Positions 45,499 through 54,322 of a DNA stretch of 64,000 nt are shown in pieces. Both the position numbers and the translations under genes were made by a program. The first letter of the stretch is position 1. Every line of letters starts with the position of its first letter. The notes beneath the pieces are model-generated. The model made no database searches and was not told where the DNA came from. It saw only the letters and a list, made by a program, of their open reading frames with translations. The DNA lies in the NCBI RefSeq assembly GCF_012933545.1, contig NZ_JAADJU010000007.1, positions 248,001 to 312,000 of the forward strand. The letters are read 5' to 3'. The stretch comes from Rouxiella aceris (GTDB lineage Bacteria > Pseudomonadota > Gammaproteobacteria > Enterobacterales > Enterobacteriaceae).

Positions 45499-46773
45499 AT
45501 GACAATTTCCGCGCTCAATTTTGTATTGGCATCGAAAAAAAGTGAAATAACCAGCCTGCAACAAATGTTGCAAATGGGCAAACTGGTCGGGGCGGTAAGC
45601 CAGCTTATCCATGTGCTGCAGCGCGAAAGGGGAACGGCCAATATTTATCTCTGTTCTCAGGGACAATACTTTGCCGAGCAGCTCGGTGAAAGAGCCTTAC
45701 AGGTGCAACTGGCCGAACAGGGGTTGATGGCCCAGCTTTCGGCGCTCGATCTTAGCGGACAATATATTACCAATGCCTCGCGTTTATTCAGTTGCATAGC
45801 CACCGTATTGCACGGTCTTACGACTTTGCCTGAGCTGCGGCAACAGGTCGCGGCGCGGACAATCGAGCAACCGGCGGCAATGGATCGCTATTGCCAGGTG
45901 ATCCGCAGTCATCTCAGCCTGGTATTTGAAGCGGCGGACACTTCTGCCGATCCGGCCATTGCGCGCGCCTTGCTGGCCATGTTCAGCTTTATGCAGGGTA
46001 AAGAGCTGGCTGGTCAGGAGCGGGCGCTGGCCGCAGCGGGTTTTGCGGCACGTTATTTTGATGAACCGCTGCAACAACAACTGGTGGCCTTGATTGACGG
46101 ACAGGATCGTTGTTTCCACACCTTTACCGAATTTGCCGATGCCCGCTGCATGGCCTTATGGCAGCAACAGCAAAGTGTCGACAGCAGCGAGTTTGAACGT
46201 TTTCGTCGCGTTGCCTGTACGCGCGTCACCCCAGGCAGTGAGCCTAACGATGTAGCACTGCGCTGGTTTGCGGTCACCACGGCGCGTATTGACGGTATGA
46301 AACAGGTAGAAGATTTGCTGGAGGATATGGTGATGGAATGTTGCCAAATGCGCCTTGCCCAGGCCGAAAAAGCCCAGCAGTTGCAACAACTGGATATTGC
46401 CTTGATTGACCTGCAAATGCCGCAGCAAAGTAGTCGTTATGCGGTGTTTATCAGTGAGCCGGCCGGGCAACCGAACCATGACCATTATCAGACCGACGGC
46501 CTCAGTCCACAATTGAGCCGATCGATTCTGGATCTGGTCGAACAGCAGTCTCGCCAGTTACAGGCGCTGGATGCCGAGCTGGTGGGTTTGCGGGCGTCAC
46601 TGGTGGAGCGTAAGCAGGTAGAACAAGCCAAGGGGCTGTTAATGCAGCACCGGGGACTGAGCGAACAACAAGCGCATAAAACCTTGCGTGATATGGCGAT
46701 GAACCAGAATAAAAAACTGGCGGAGATTGCGGCGGCAATGCTGTCGGTGGCCGATTTGTTAAGCGGCAAGTAA
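45499..46773 (+). CDS. nasR: NasR, nitrate-sensing antitermination regulator
   Basis: RNA-binding regulator of 424 residues. The N-terminal NIT domain (LLQMGKLVGAVSQLIHVLQRERGTANIYL) senses nitrate or nitrite, and the C-terminal ANTAR domain at about 355-424 (LRASLVERKQVEQAKGLLMQ, LSEQQAHKTLRDMAM) binds a hairpin in the nas leader transcript and prevents termination. This is the Klebsiella NasR architecture, and its place just before the leader and nasF confirms it. It is separated from the operon by a 321-base leader region that holds its target RNA. A hairpin CTACTAC-CTAA-GTAGTAG follows its stop. Confidence 0.95.
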   Translation: MTISALNFVLASKKSEITSLQQMLQMGKLVGAVSQLIHVLQRERGTANIYLCSQGQYFAEQLGERALQVQLAEQGLMAQLSALDLSGQYITNASRLFSCIATVLHGLTTLPELRQQVAARTIEQPAAMDRYCQVIRSHLSLVFEAADTSADPAIARALLAMFSFMQGKELAGQERALAAAGFAARYFDEPLQQQLVALIDGQDRCFHTFTEFADARCMALWQQQQSVDSSEFERFRRVACTRVTPGSEPNDVALRWFAVTTARIDGMKQVEDLLEDMVMECCQMRLAQAEKAQQLQQLDIALIDLQMPQQSSRYAVFISEPAGQPNHDHYQTDGLSPQLSRSILDLVEQQSRQLQALDAELVGLRASLVERKQVEQAKGLLMQHRGLSEQQAHKTLRDMAMNQNKKLAEIAAAMLSVADLLSGK

Positions 46774-46793
46774 GCTACTACCTAAGTAGTAGT

Positions 46794-46810
46794 TGCACTG
46801 ATGATGTGCC
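46794..46810. promoter_or_regulatory. NtrC-like enhancer upstream of the nas promoter
   Basis: TGCACTGATGATGTGCC matches TGCAC-N7-GTGCA at nine of ten bases. Its centre is about 140 bases before the predicted start site, a normal enhancer distance. Confidence 0.7.
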
Positions 46811-46916
46811 ATTTCCTTGTGCATCAGCCTCTACGATAGTGCAAAAAAAACGCATTTAGCAAAGAGAAATTAGCTAACTCGTTGATTTATAGTTGCACGC
46901 ATGTTTCAAAATAAGT

Positions 46917-46932
46917 TGGCACGTAAGCTGCA
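46917..46932 (+). promoter_or_regulatory. Sigma-54 promoter of the nas operon
   Basis: TGGCACGTAAGCTGCA: GG and GC are separated by exactly ten bases, and the -24 box TGGCAC is perfect. Transcription should start near 46943, so the leader begins just before the ANTAR hairpin. Confidence 0.85.
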
Positions 46933-46948
46933 TTATTACTTTTAACAT

Positions 46949-46970
46949 ACCAAGCCAATGGCGGTTTGGT
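46949..46970 (+). promoter_or_regulatory. NasR (ANTAR) target hairpin in the nas leader
   Basis: ACCAAGCC pairs with GGTTTGGT (one G-U) around the hexaloop AATGGC. A hexaloop with A at position 1 and G at position 4 is the known ANTAR target. It sits about six bases into the predicted transcript, as in the Klebsiella leader. Confidence 0.85.
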
Positions 46971-46987
46971 CAGGATTACGGATAAAG

Positions 46988-47037
46988 GCGTCCGTTAGCG
47001 TTCAGGAAACTGAGCGCTAACAGGACGCTTTTTTTTT
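46988..47037 (+). terminator. Leader attenuator of the nas operon
   Basis: A long stem (GCGTCC, GTTAGCG, TTCAG on the left; CTGAG, CGCTAAC, GGACGC on the right, one bulged A) capped by a GAAA tetraloop and followed by nine T. This is the terminator that NasR overrides when nitrate is present. Confidence 0.92.
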
Positions 47038-47094
47038 GCTTTTTTTTTACCTGTTACCAGTCCGGTTTGCGCTGTCAGCCATAGGGGAAATGCC

Positions 47095-48351
47095 ATGAAA
47101 CATGAGAAAGCACGGGGACAAGTGTCGCGTCGCCAATTTATTACCGGAAGTGCCGCCCTGGGTGGTTCTATGCTGTTACCCGGATTTATAAACAGCGTCT
47201 GGGCGGCGGGTTCAGATGCGCCGGAAAAGAGAGAGATCCGTGTAGGTTTTATTCCTCTCACCGATTGTGCTTCGGTGATCATGGCAGCAGAGAAAAAGTT
47301 TGATGAGAAATACGGCATAAAAATCATTGCCAGCAAAGAGTCGAGCTGGGCTTCGGTGCGCGACAAGCTGCTATCCGGTGAGCTGGACGCTGCCCATGTC
47401 CTTTATGGTCTGGTCTACGGCCTGCAACTCGGTGCGGCAGGTCCGCAGCGCGAGATGGCCATGCTAATGAGCCTAAATAACAACGGCCAGGCGATCACTC
47501 TGTCAAATCAGCTAAAGCAGGCGGGAGTGACAGACGCGGCTTCACTGAAAAAACAGGTTGATGCCAGCGCCAAAGGTACTTACACCTTTGCGCAAACCTT
47601 CCCAACCGGAACCCATGCCATGTGGCTTTATTACTGGCTGGCCAACGCCGGTATCCATCCCTTCAATGATGTCCGCAACGTCGTGGTGCCGCCGCCGCAA
47701 ATGGTGGTCAATATGAAAATTGGCAATATGAGCGGTTTTTGTGTGGGCGAACCCTGGAATCAGCGCGCCATTCTCGACGATATCGGTTATACGGCGATAA
47801 CCACCCAGGAAATCTGGCCGGACCATCCGGAAAAAATTCTCGGTACCACCGCCAGTTGGGTGACGGCTAACCCCAATGCTGCGCGCGCCTTGACCGCTGC
47901 CGTGTTGGACGCCTCGCGCTGGATTGATACCTCGGACGCCAATCGGATTGAAACGGCGCAGGTTATTGCCGGACGCGCCTATGTCAATTCTTCGGTTGAG
48001 ACCATTCAGGGCCGCATGCTGGGTAGCTATGAGAACGGTCTGGGCAAGAAATGGCAAGACAGTCACAGCATGCGCTTTTTCCATGACGGCGAGGTCAATT
48101 ACCCCTGGTTATCTGACGGCATGTGGTTCCTGACCCAGCAAAAGCGTTGGGGATTGCTTGACCAGCATCCGGATTATCTGGCAGTGGCGAAAAAGATTAA
48201 CCGTATCGATATCTATAAGCAGGCCGCCAGCGCGGTGGGCGGCATCAATCTGCCGTCGAGCGATATGCGCAGCAGTACCCTGTTTGACGGCAAGGTGTGG
48301 GATGGCAGCAACCCTGCGGCCTATGCCAACAGTTTTGCCATGCAACGTTAA
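47095..48351 (+). CDS. nasF: NasF, nitrate/nitrite ABC binding protein
   Basis: Periplasmic substrate-binding protein of 418 residues, NrtA/NMT1-like family. A twin-arginine signal (VSRRQFITGSAALGGSMLLPG) exports it folded through Tat. Conserved family parts: VGFIPLTDCASVIMAAEKKFDEKYG, SSWASVRDKLLSGELDAAHVL, and MKIGNMSGFCVGEPWNQRA, the anion-binding region. It is the first gene after the attenuated leader and starts the nitrate uptake system of the operon. Confidence 0.93.
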   Translation: MKHEKARGQVSRRQFITGSAALGGSMLLPGFINSVWAAGSDAPEKREIRVGFIPLTDCASVIMAAEKKFDEKYGIKIIASKESSWASVRDKLLSGELDAAHVLYGLVYGLQLGAAGPQREMAMLMSLNNNGQAITLSNQLKQAGVTDAASLKKQVDASAKGTYTFAQTFPTGTHAMWLYYWLANAGIHPFNDVRNVVVPPPQMVVNMKIGNMSGFCVGEPWNQRAILDDIGYTAITTQEIWPDHPEKILGTTASWVTANPNAARALTAAVLDASRWIDTSDANRIETAQVIAGRAYVNSSVETIQGRMLGSYENGLGKKWQDSHSMRFFHDGEVNYPWLSDGMWFLTQQKRWGLLDQHPDYLAVAKKINRIDIYKQAASAVGGINLPSSDMRSSTLFDGKVWDGSNPAAYANSFAMQR

Positions 48352-48363
48352 GTGAGGTGACCG

Positions 48364-49308
48364 ATGACCAGCCAACCGATCCATTCCCATGACAGTGCCG
48401 AGATTATCCCGCTGTCGGCGAGCCCTGCCAGTGCAGAAATAGTGCCCTTAACCACGTCGCCAAAAAACGTGATGCCGGCACCAGCCGAAGCCCATAAATC
48501 GCAGCGTGGCAAGCTGTCCCAGACGTTGCGAGCCTTGCTGCAAAAAGCGCTGCCAGGCCTGCTAGGGCTGGGGATAGTTATTGTTCTGTGGCAGATAGCC
48601 GCCCTCAGCAGCAAAGGTTTTCCTACGCCACTGAAAACCTGGGAGGCGGCGAAGGTAATTTTTGCCGATCCCTTTTATGTTGCCGGTCCCAATGATATGG
48701 GCATTGGCTGGAACCTGTTGGCCTCACTGAAAAGAGTGGCGGTGGGCTTTGGTCTGGCAGCAGCATTGGGTATTCCCGCCGGGTTTCTGATTGGTCGTTT
48801 CAGCTTTATCGCCAATATGCTTAACCCGCTGATTGCGCTGTTGCGCCCAGTCAGCCCGCTGGCCTGGCTGCCGATTGGTCTGTTGTTGTTTCAACGTGCC
48901 GAACCGGCCTCTGCCTGGACCATCTTTATCTGTTCGATCTGGCCCATGATCCTCAATACCGCCGAAGGGGTGCGCCGCATTCCACAGGATTATCTCAATG
49001 TCGCGCGGGTGCTTAACCTTAGTGAATTCACGGTGATGCGCAAGATCCTTTTTCCCGCTGTGTTGCCTTACATCCTTACCGGCGTTCGCTTGTCCATTGG
49101 TATTGCCTGGCTGGTGATTGTGGCGGCAGAAATGCTCACCGGTGGCATTGGTATTGGTTTTTGGATCTGGAACGAGTGGAACAACCTCAACGTGCAAAAC
49201 ATCATTATCGCCATCCTGTTGATTGGCTTAGTGGGCATGTTGCTGGAATTGGGGCTGATCGCCATTGCCCGCCACTTTAGTTTTAACAATGGTCGGGAGT
49301 CGCTATGA
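48364..49308 (+). CDS. nasE: NasE, nitrate ABC permease
   Basis: Inner-membrane permease of 314 residues, NrtB/SsuC-type. About 60 polar N-terminal residues precede six helices; the EAA loop for ATPase contact is near 205-225 (RIPQDYLNVARVLNLSEFTV). The sequence LRPVSPLAWLPIGLLLF is typical of nitrate and sulfonate permeases. It starts 12 bases after nasF and overlaps nasD by four (ATGA). Confidence 0.93.
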   Translation: MTSQPIHSHDSAEIIPLSASPASAEIVPLTTSPKNVMPAPAEAHKSQRGKLSQTLRALLQKALPGLLGLGIVIVLWQIAALSSKGFPTPLKTWEAAKVIFADPFYVAGPNDMGIGWNLLASLKRVAVGFGLAAALGIPAGFLIGRFSFIANMLNPLIALLRPVSPLAWLPIGLLLFQRAEPASAWTIFICSIWPMILNTAEGVRRIPQDYLNVARVLNLSEFTVMRKILFPAVLPYILTGVRLSIGIAWLVIVAAEMLTGGIGIGFWIWNEWNNLNVQNIIIAILLIGLVGMLLELGLIAIARHFSFNNGRESL

Positions 49309-50102
49309 ACCGTGAAAAAGCCCTTATTCGCGTACAGAACGTCAGTCAGAGCTTTGCTACCAGCAAAGGCCGATTTTTGGCGCTGGACAATGTCAGTTTC
49401 GATATCCATCCAGGGGAAACCCTGAGTTTTATCGGCCACTCCGGTTGCGGCAAATCGACATTGCTCAATTTGATCGCCGGGCTCAGCCTGCCGACCTCCG
49501 GCGTATTGCTGTGTGATAACCGCGAGATTGCCGGTCCGGGGCCAGAGCGTGGCGTGGTGTTTCAAAATCACTCGCTGCTACCCTGGCTGACCAGCTACGA
49601 CAATGTGGCGCTGGCGGTGCATCAGGTGTTTAAAAACCAGATGAGCAAAGCCGAGATGCACGACTGGATTGAACACAATTTGGCGCTGGTGCATATGAGC
49701 CACGCCAGGGACAAGCGACCGGGTGAAATTTCCGGCGGCATGAAGCAGCGAGTAGGCATTGCCCGCGCGCTGGCAATGAAACCGAAAATCTTGCTGATGG
49801 ATGAGCCCTTTGGCGCGCTGGATGCCCTGACCCGGGCGCATTTACAGGATGCAGTAATGGAAATTCAGCAGCGCCTGCGCACCACCATTTTATTGATCAC
49901 CCATGACGTTGATGAAGCCGTGCTGCTGTCCGACCGCGTGATGATGATGACCAATGGACCGGCGGCGAAGGTGGGTGAGGTGCTCAATATCGACTTGCCT
50001 CGACCACGATCCCGTTTGGCTATGGCCAGTGATCCGTTGTTCCAGGGGTATCGCCAACAAGTGCTGCAATTTTTATATGACAAACAAACGGCGATCGCCT
50101 GA
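49305..50102 (+). CDS. nasD: NasD, nitrate ABC ATP-binding protein
   Basis: ATPase of 265 residues of the nitrate/sulfonate importer family. Walker [10 protein letters not shown] near 45, Q-loop [10 protein letters not shown], signature ISGGMKQR near 143, Walker [13 protein letters not shown], and switch histidine in [10 protein letters not shown]. It energises NasE/F. There is no C-terminal nitrate-binding domain of the NrtC type, so activity is probably not regulated by internal substrate here. Confidence 0.94.
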   Translation: MNREKALIRVQNVSQSFATSKGRFLALDNVSFDIHPGETLSFIGHSGCGKSTLLNLIAGLSLPTSGVLLCDNREIAGPGPERGVVFQNHSLLPWLTSYDNVALAVHQVFKNQMSKAEMHDWIEHNLALVHMSHARDKRPGEISGGMKQRVGIARALAMKPKILLMDEPFGALDALTRAHLQDAVMEIQQRLRTTILLITHDVDEAVLLSDRVMMMTNGPAAKVGEVLNIDLPRPRSRLAMASDPLFQGYRQQVLQFLYDKQTAIA

Positions 50103-50125
50103 GTCTGACTGCGGGGGCTGCGGTG

Positions 50126-53100
50126 ATGAATAAAACGGATTTGCTGGTGATCGGCAATGGTATGGCGGGAGTGCGACTGGTTGAGCGGCTATGCCAGCTG
50201 GCGGCCGATCGCTATCGCATTACCCTGTTGGGGGAAGAGCCACAGACCGCCTATAACCGGATTTTACTGACCCCGGTATTATCCGGCGAAAAGGCCTTTA
50301 CAGACATTATTACCCATCAAGCGGAATGGTATAAACGTCACAACGTCACTTTTTTTGCCGGCCAGCGGGTGACCCATCTTTCCCCGCAAAATCAGCAGGT
50401 TTATTGCGGCGAACGGGCTTTTCATTATGACCATCTGGTATTGGCCACCGGTTCGCAGCCTTTTATGCCGCCGCTACCGGGGGCAGATCTGCCAGGCATT
50501 TTTGCCTTTCGCAGCCAGGGCGATGTGGAAAATATTCTCGCCGGGTTGCGTCCGGCAATGCCGGTGGTGGTGATCGGTGGCGGAGTGCTGGGTATTGAAA
50601 CCGCCGCCGCCCTGGCGCTGCGCGGAGTGCAGGTTACCTTGGTGCAGCGTGGACCTTATCTGATGGATAGCCAACTGGATGCTCAGGCCGCGGGGCATCT
50701 TGAACAATTGTTGGCAGAACGCGGCATTACCACGCTAACCGGCGCCGAAACCCGGCGCTATATCGGCAACCCGCAGGGAAAACTGTGTGCCGTCGAACTG
50801 GCAGATGGCCGTCGCTTGTCTGCGGAATTAGTGGTGGTAGCGGCCGGTGTCCGCCCGTCGATAGCCTTGGCACAGGTTGCCGGTGTGGCTTGTCAGCGCG
50901 GGATTCTGGTGGACCACGAGCTGCGCACATCCCATCCGCAAATATCGGCTATCGGCGAGTGCTGCCAGCTTGGCGAGCAAACTTTTGGTCTGCTGGCGCC
51001 TTGCTGGCAGCAGGCCGAGCGCCTGGCTGCGCGGTTGGCCGGTGTTGCCAGTCAACCGTATCAACAACACCCGGTGCCGCTGCGCCTGAAGGTGACGGGG
51101 ATTGATTTATATTGCGCCGGACAACTGCAGGGCGACCCCGCCAGCGTGGTGCAAAAATCCTGGGATCCGCTGGCCGGGCATTATCGCCGTTTGCTGCTGG
51201 TGGATCAGCAACTGAAGGGGGTGCTGCTGCTAGGTGATGCCACCGCCGGACCTGACTATTTGTCTCAACTTGATATGCCGGCGATGCCGGGCACGGCGCT
51301 AAATGTGTTTAGCGCTGATAACACCCTGGCATCGAGCCAACCTAATGACAACGATCGATTATCCCCCGGGGTAACGAGGAGCGAAGCAATGTCTAAACCC
51401 GTAATGGTTGTTGCCGGACACGGCATGGTCAGTCATCATTTTCTGCAACAGTTGGTGTCGCGCCAATTGCAGCAAAAATACCAGATTATTGTTTTTGCCG
51501 AAGAGACGACGGCCGCCTATGACCGTGTGCATTTATCGGAATTTTTCTCGGGACGTAGCGCCGAATCGCTGTCGATGGTTGAACCGGGCTTTTTTGAGCA
51601 AAACGGCATTGAACTGCGTCTGGGTCATGTGATCGAACATATTGATCGCCAGTGCCGGGTAGTGGTCGACCGGCAAGGGCGGCAAACCGCCTACGACTTG
51701 CTGGTGCTGGCCACGGGCTCCTTTCCCTTTGTGCCCCCGATCCCCGGAAATGACGGCCCCGGCTGCCTGGTCTATCGCACTCTGGAGGATTTGGCCGCGA
51801 TCAGAGCCTGTGCCGATCGCGGCAAAGTGGGGGTGGTGATTGGCGGCGGCTTACTCGGGCTGGAAGCGGCCAATGCCTTAACGCTGCTGGGGCTGGAAAC
51901 CCACGTTGTGGAGTTTGCTCCTCGCTTAATGGGAGTTCAGCTCGACGAGGGGGGGGCCAGTATGCTGCGCCAGAAAATCGAGGCGCTGGGTGTGCAGGTA
52001 CATACCGGCAAAGAAACTCGCGCCATTATCAGCGGCGAACAGCATGACTACTGCCTCTCCTTTGCCGACGGCGAGCGACTGGAAACCGATCTGGTGCTGT
52101 TCTCTGCCGGGATCCGTCCTCGTGACCAGTTGGCGCGAGAGGCCGGGCTGTCCGTGGGGACACGCGGCGGTATTGTTATTGACGATCGCTGCCGGACCTC
52201 AGACCCGACCATTTTCGCCATTGGTGAATGTGCACTGTGGAATGGGCAGATATTTGGTTTGGTCGCCCCCGGTTATCAAATGGCCCGCACCCTGGCAGAT
52301 ACGCTGGCAGGCAGTGAGGCGGCCTTTAAAGGGGCAGATATGAGCACCAAGCTGAAACTGCTCGGGGTAGAAGTCGCCTCGGTGGGGGATGCTCACGGTC
52401 GCACGGCAGGCAGCCAGAGCTATAGCTGGATAGACGGTCCGGCAGAAGTCTATAAAAAAATCGTGGTGTCCGCCGATGGCACACGGCTGTTGGGCGCAGT
52501 GCTGGTGGGTGACAGTAGCGAATACAGCGCATTGTTACAGATGATGCTCAATGACCTGCCGCTGCCGGCCAATCCGCAAAGTCTGATCCTGCCGGCTACT
52601 GCCGGCGGCGGCGCGGCAAGCCTGGGAGTCGCCGCCTTACCGGCCAGCGCCCAAATCTGCTCCTGCCATAACGTCAGCAAAGGCGATATCTGTGCGGCGG
52701 TGCAGGAGGGCTGTAGTGATATGGCGGCGATTAAAAGTTGTACCAAAGCGGCGACCGGCTGTGGCGGCTGTGCCACCCTGACCCGTCAGGTGATGGAGTT
52801 TGCATTAACAGAACTTGGGGTAGAAGTAGATCGCCATCTTTGTGAGCATTTTGCCTTTTCCCGCCAGGAACTCTATCACCTGGTGCGCATCGGTAATATC
52901 ACCCACTTTGATCAGTTAATGGCCAAACACGGGCAGGGACAGGGCTGTGAAATCTGCAAACCGGCGGTCGGTTCGATCCTCGCATCCTGCTGGAACGAGT
53001 ATCTGCTGAAGCCGCAACATTTGCCGTTGCAGGATACCAACGATCGTTTTTTTGCCAATATCCAGAAAGACGGCACCTACTCGGTGGTACCGCGGGTACC

Positions 53101-54322
53101 TGCCGGAGAAATCACCCCGGATGGGCTGATTGCCATCGGACAGGTGGCCAAGCGTTATCAGTTATATAGCAAAATTACCGGCGGACAACGAATCGACTTG
53201 TTTGGTGCCAGGCTGGAGCAATTACCGGAAATCTGGCAACAGCTGATTGATGCCGGATTTGAAACCGGTCATGCCTATGGCAAATCGCTGCGCACCGTCA
53301 AATCCTGCGTCGGATCCAACTGGTGCCGCTACGGGGTTCAGGACTCCACCTCACTGGCGTTGGAGCTGGAGCATCGTTACAAAGGGCTGCGCTCGCCGCA
53401 TAAAATCAAAATGGCGGTGTCGGGTTGCACCCGCGAGTGTGCCGAAGCGCAAAGCAAAGACGTTGGGGTGATCGCCACCGAGAAAGGCTGGAATCTCTAC
53501 GTTTGCGGTAACGGCGGCATGAAACCACGTCACGCCGATCTGCTGGCTCGTGATATTAGCACTGCACAGCTGATCCGCACCGTTGACCGTTTTCTAATGT
53601 TTTATATCCGCACCGCCGACCGGCTGCAACGCACCAGTAGTTGGCTGGACAATTTGCAAGGCGGTCTGGACTATCTGCGTCGGGTGGTGCTTGAGGACAG
53701 CCTGCATATTGGCGATGAGCTGGAAGCGGAAATGCAGGCGGTGGTGGCCAGCTATCAGTGTGAATGGCAGACCACCTTGTCCGATGCCGATCGCCTGACG
53801 CTGTTCAAACCTTTTGTTAACAGCGATATCGCCGATGAAGCGGTGATCAATGTGATGGAGCGCCAGCAGTGGCGACCCGCGACGGCCGCTGAGCGGGCAG
53901 TGCACGCGACAACTACGCTCAGCGAGCCGCTAGCAGGCTGGGTGGCGCTGTGCCCGCTGAGCGCTATTCCGGCAAACGCCGGTATGGCCGCCAGAATGGG
54001 CGATCAACAGATTGCACTGTTTTACTTACCCGCCCATCCACAGCAGGTGTTTGCGCTGGAAAATCGCGAACCAGACACCACGGCTAACGTGTTGGCCCGC
54101 GGGCTGGTGGGCGATGTGCACGGGGAGCCGGTGGTGATTTCGCCACTCTACAAACAACGTTTTAGTTTGCTCGACGGCCGCAGTCTTGACGCTTCGCCTC
54201 ACAGCCTGCGGGTCTGGCCAGTGCGCATTGATCAGGGACGTGTTTGGGTTCAGGCATCCCCGCTTTCTCCGGCGTTTGGTACGGCAAACAGGCTGGCGCT
54301 GGGCGAGCAGGTGAGCCAATGA
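50126..54322 (+). CDS. nasCB: NasC-NasB fused assimilatory nitrate/nitrite reductase subunits
   Basis: Continuous frame of 1398 residues joining two normally separate genes. Residues 1-410 are NasC-like: an FAD/NAD oxidoreductase (LLVIGNGMAGVRLVERL, VVVIGGGVLGIETAAAL) that passes electrons to nitrate reductase. From about 422 a full NasB follows (MSKPVMVVAGHGMVSHHFLQ): a second FAD/NAD module, a BFD-like [2Fe-2S] centre (CSCHNVSKGD, GCGGCATL), the siroheme/[4Fe-4S] site (VKSCVGSNWCRYG, VSGCTRECAEA) and a C-terminal NirD-like Rieske-fold domain without cysteine ligands. NasB reduces nitrite to ammonia. A GTG at 50123 precedes the ATG chosen. The fusion looks recent or erroneous; see the internal start at 51389. 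Confidence 0.92.
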   Translation: MNKTDLLVIGNGMAGVRLVERLCQLAADRYRITLLGEEPQTAYNRILLTPVLSGEKAFTDIITHQAEWYKRHNVTFFAGQRVTHLSPQNQQVYCGERAFHYDHLVLATGSQPFMPPLPGADLPGIFAFRSQGDVENILAGLRPAMPVVVIGGGVLGIETAAALALRGVQVTLVQRGPYLMDSQLDAQAAGHLEQLLAERGITTLTGAETRRYIGNPQGKLCAVELADGRRLSAELVVVAAGVRPSIALAQVAGVACQRGILVDHELRTSHPQISAIGECCQLGEQTFGLLAPCWQQAERLAARLAGVASQPYQQHPVPLRLKVTGIDLYCAGQLQGDPASVVQKSWDPLAGHYRRLLLVDQQLKGVLLLGDATAGPDYLSQLDMPAMPGTALNVFSADNTLASSQPNDNDRLSPGVTRSEAMSKPVMVVAGHGMVSHHFLQQLVSRQLQQKYQIIVFAEETTAAYDRVHLSEFFSGRSAESLSMVEPGFFEQNGIELRLGHVIEHIDRQCRVVVDRQGRQTAYDLLVLATGSFPFVPPIPGNDGPGCLVYRTLEDLAAIRACADRGKVGVVIGGGLLGLEAANALTLLGLETHVVEFAPRLMGVQLDEGGASMLRQKIEALGVQVHTGKETRAIISGEQHDYCLSFADGERLETDLVLFSAGIRPRDQLAREAGLSVGTRGGIVIDDRCRTSDPTIFAIGECALWNGQIFGLVAPGYQMARTLADTLAGSEAAFKGADMSTKLKLLGVEVASVGDAHGRTAGSQSYSWIDGPAEVYKKIVVSADGTRLLGAVLVGDSSEYSALLQMMLNDLPLPANPQSLILPATAGGGAASLGVAALPASAQICSCHNVSKGDICAAVQEGCSDMAAIKSCTKAATGCGGCATLTRQVMEFALTELGVEVDRHLCEHFAFSRQELYHLVRIGNITHFDQLMAKHGQGQGCEICKPAVGSILASCWNEYLLKPQHLPLQDTNDRFFANIQKDGTYSVVPRVPAGEITPDGLIAIGQVAKRYQLYSKITGGQRIDLFGARLEQLPEIWQQLIDAGFETGHAYGKSLRTVKSCVGSNWCRYGVQDSTSLALELEHRYKGLRSPHKIKMAVSGCTRECAEAQSKDVGVIATEKGWNLYVCGNGGMKPRHADLLARDISTAQLIRTVDRFLMFYIRTADRLQRTSSWLDNLQGGLDYLRRVVLEDSLHIGDELEAEMQAVVASYQCEWQTTLSDADRLTLFKPFVNSDIADEAVINVMERQQWRPATAAERAVHATTTLSEPLAGWVALCPLSAIPANAGMAARMGDQQIALFYLPAHPQQVFALENREPDTTANVLARGLVGDVHGEPVVISPLYKQRFSLLDGRSLDASPHSLRVWPVRIDQGRVWVQASPLSPAFGTANRLALGEQVSQ
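51371..51391 (+). promoter_or_regulatory. Retained nasB ribosome site and start inside the fusion
   Basis: GAGGAG at 51376-51381 precedes ATG at 51389 with normal spacing, exactly where NasB homologues begin. Just before it, GGTAACG holds a TAA at 51372-51374 that is out of frame by one base. Removing one base from the run CCCCCGGGG at 51363-51371 would put that TAA in frame and end NasC normally. So separate NasB can still be made even if the fusion is real. Confidence 0.8.

Noticed and set aside
45340-45666. N-terminal extension of the amidase
   Set aside because: No ribosome site or signal peptide, poor composition; the strong ribosome site is at 45339.
54244-54318. Upstream extension of nasA
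   Set aside because: Overlaps the end of nasCB; the ATGA overlap at 54319 and family N-terminus fix the start.
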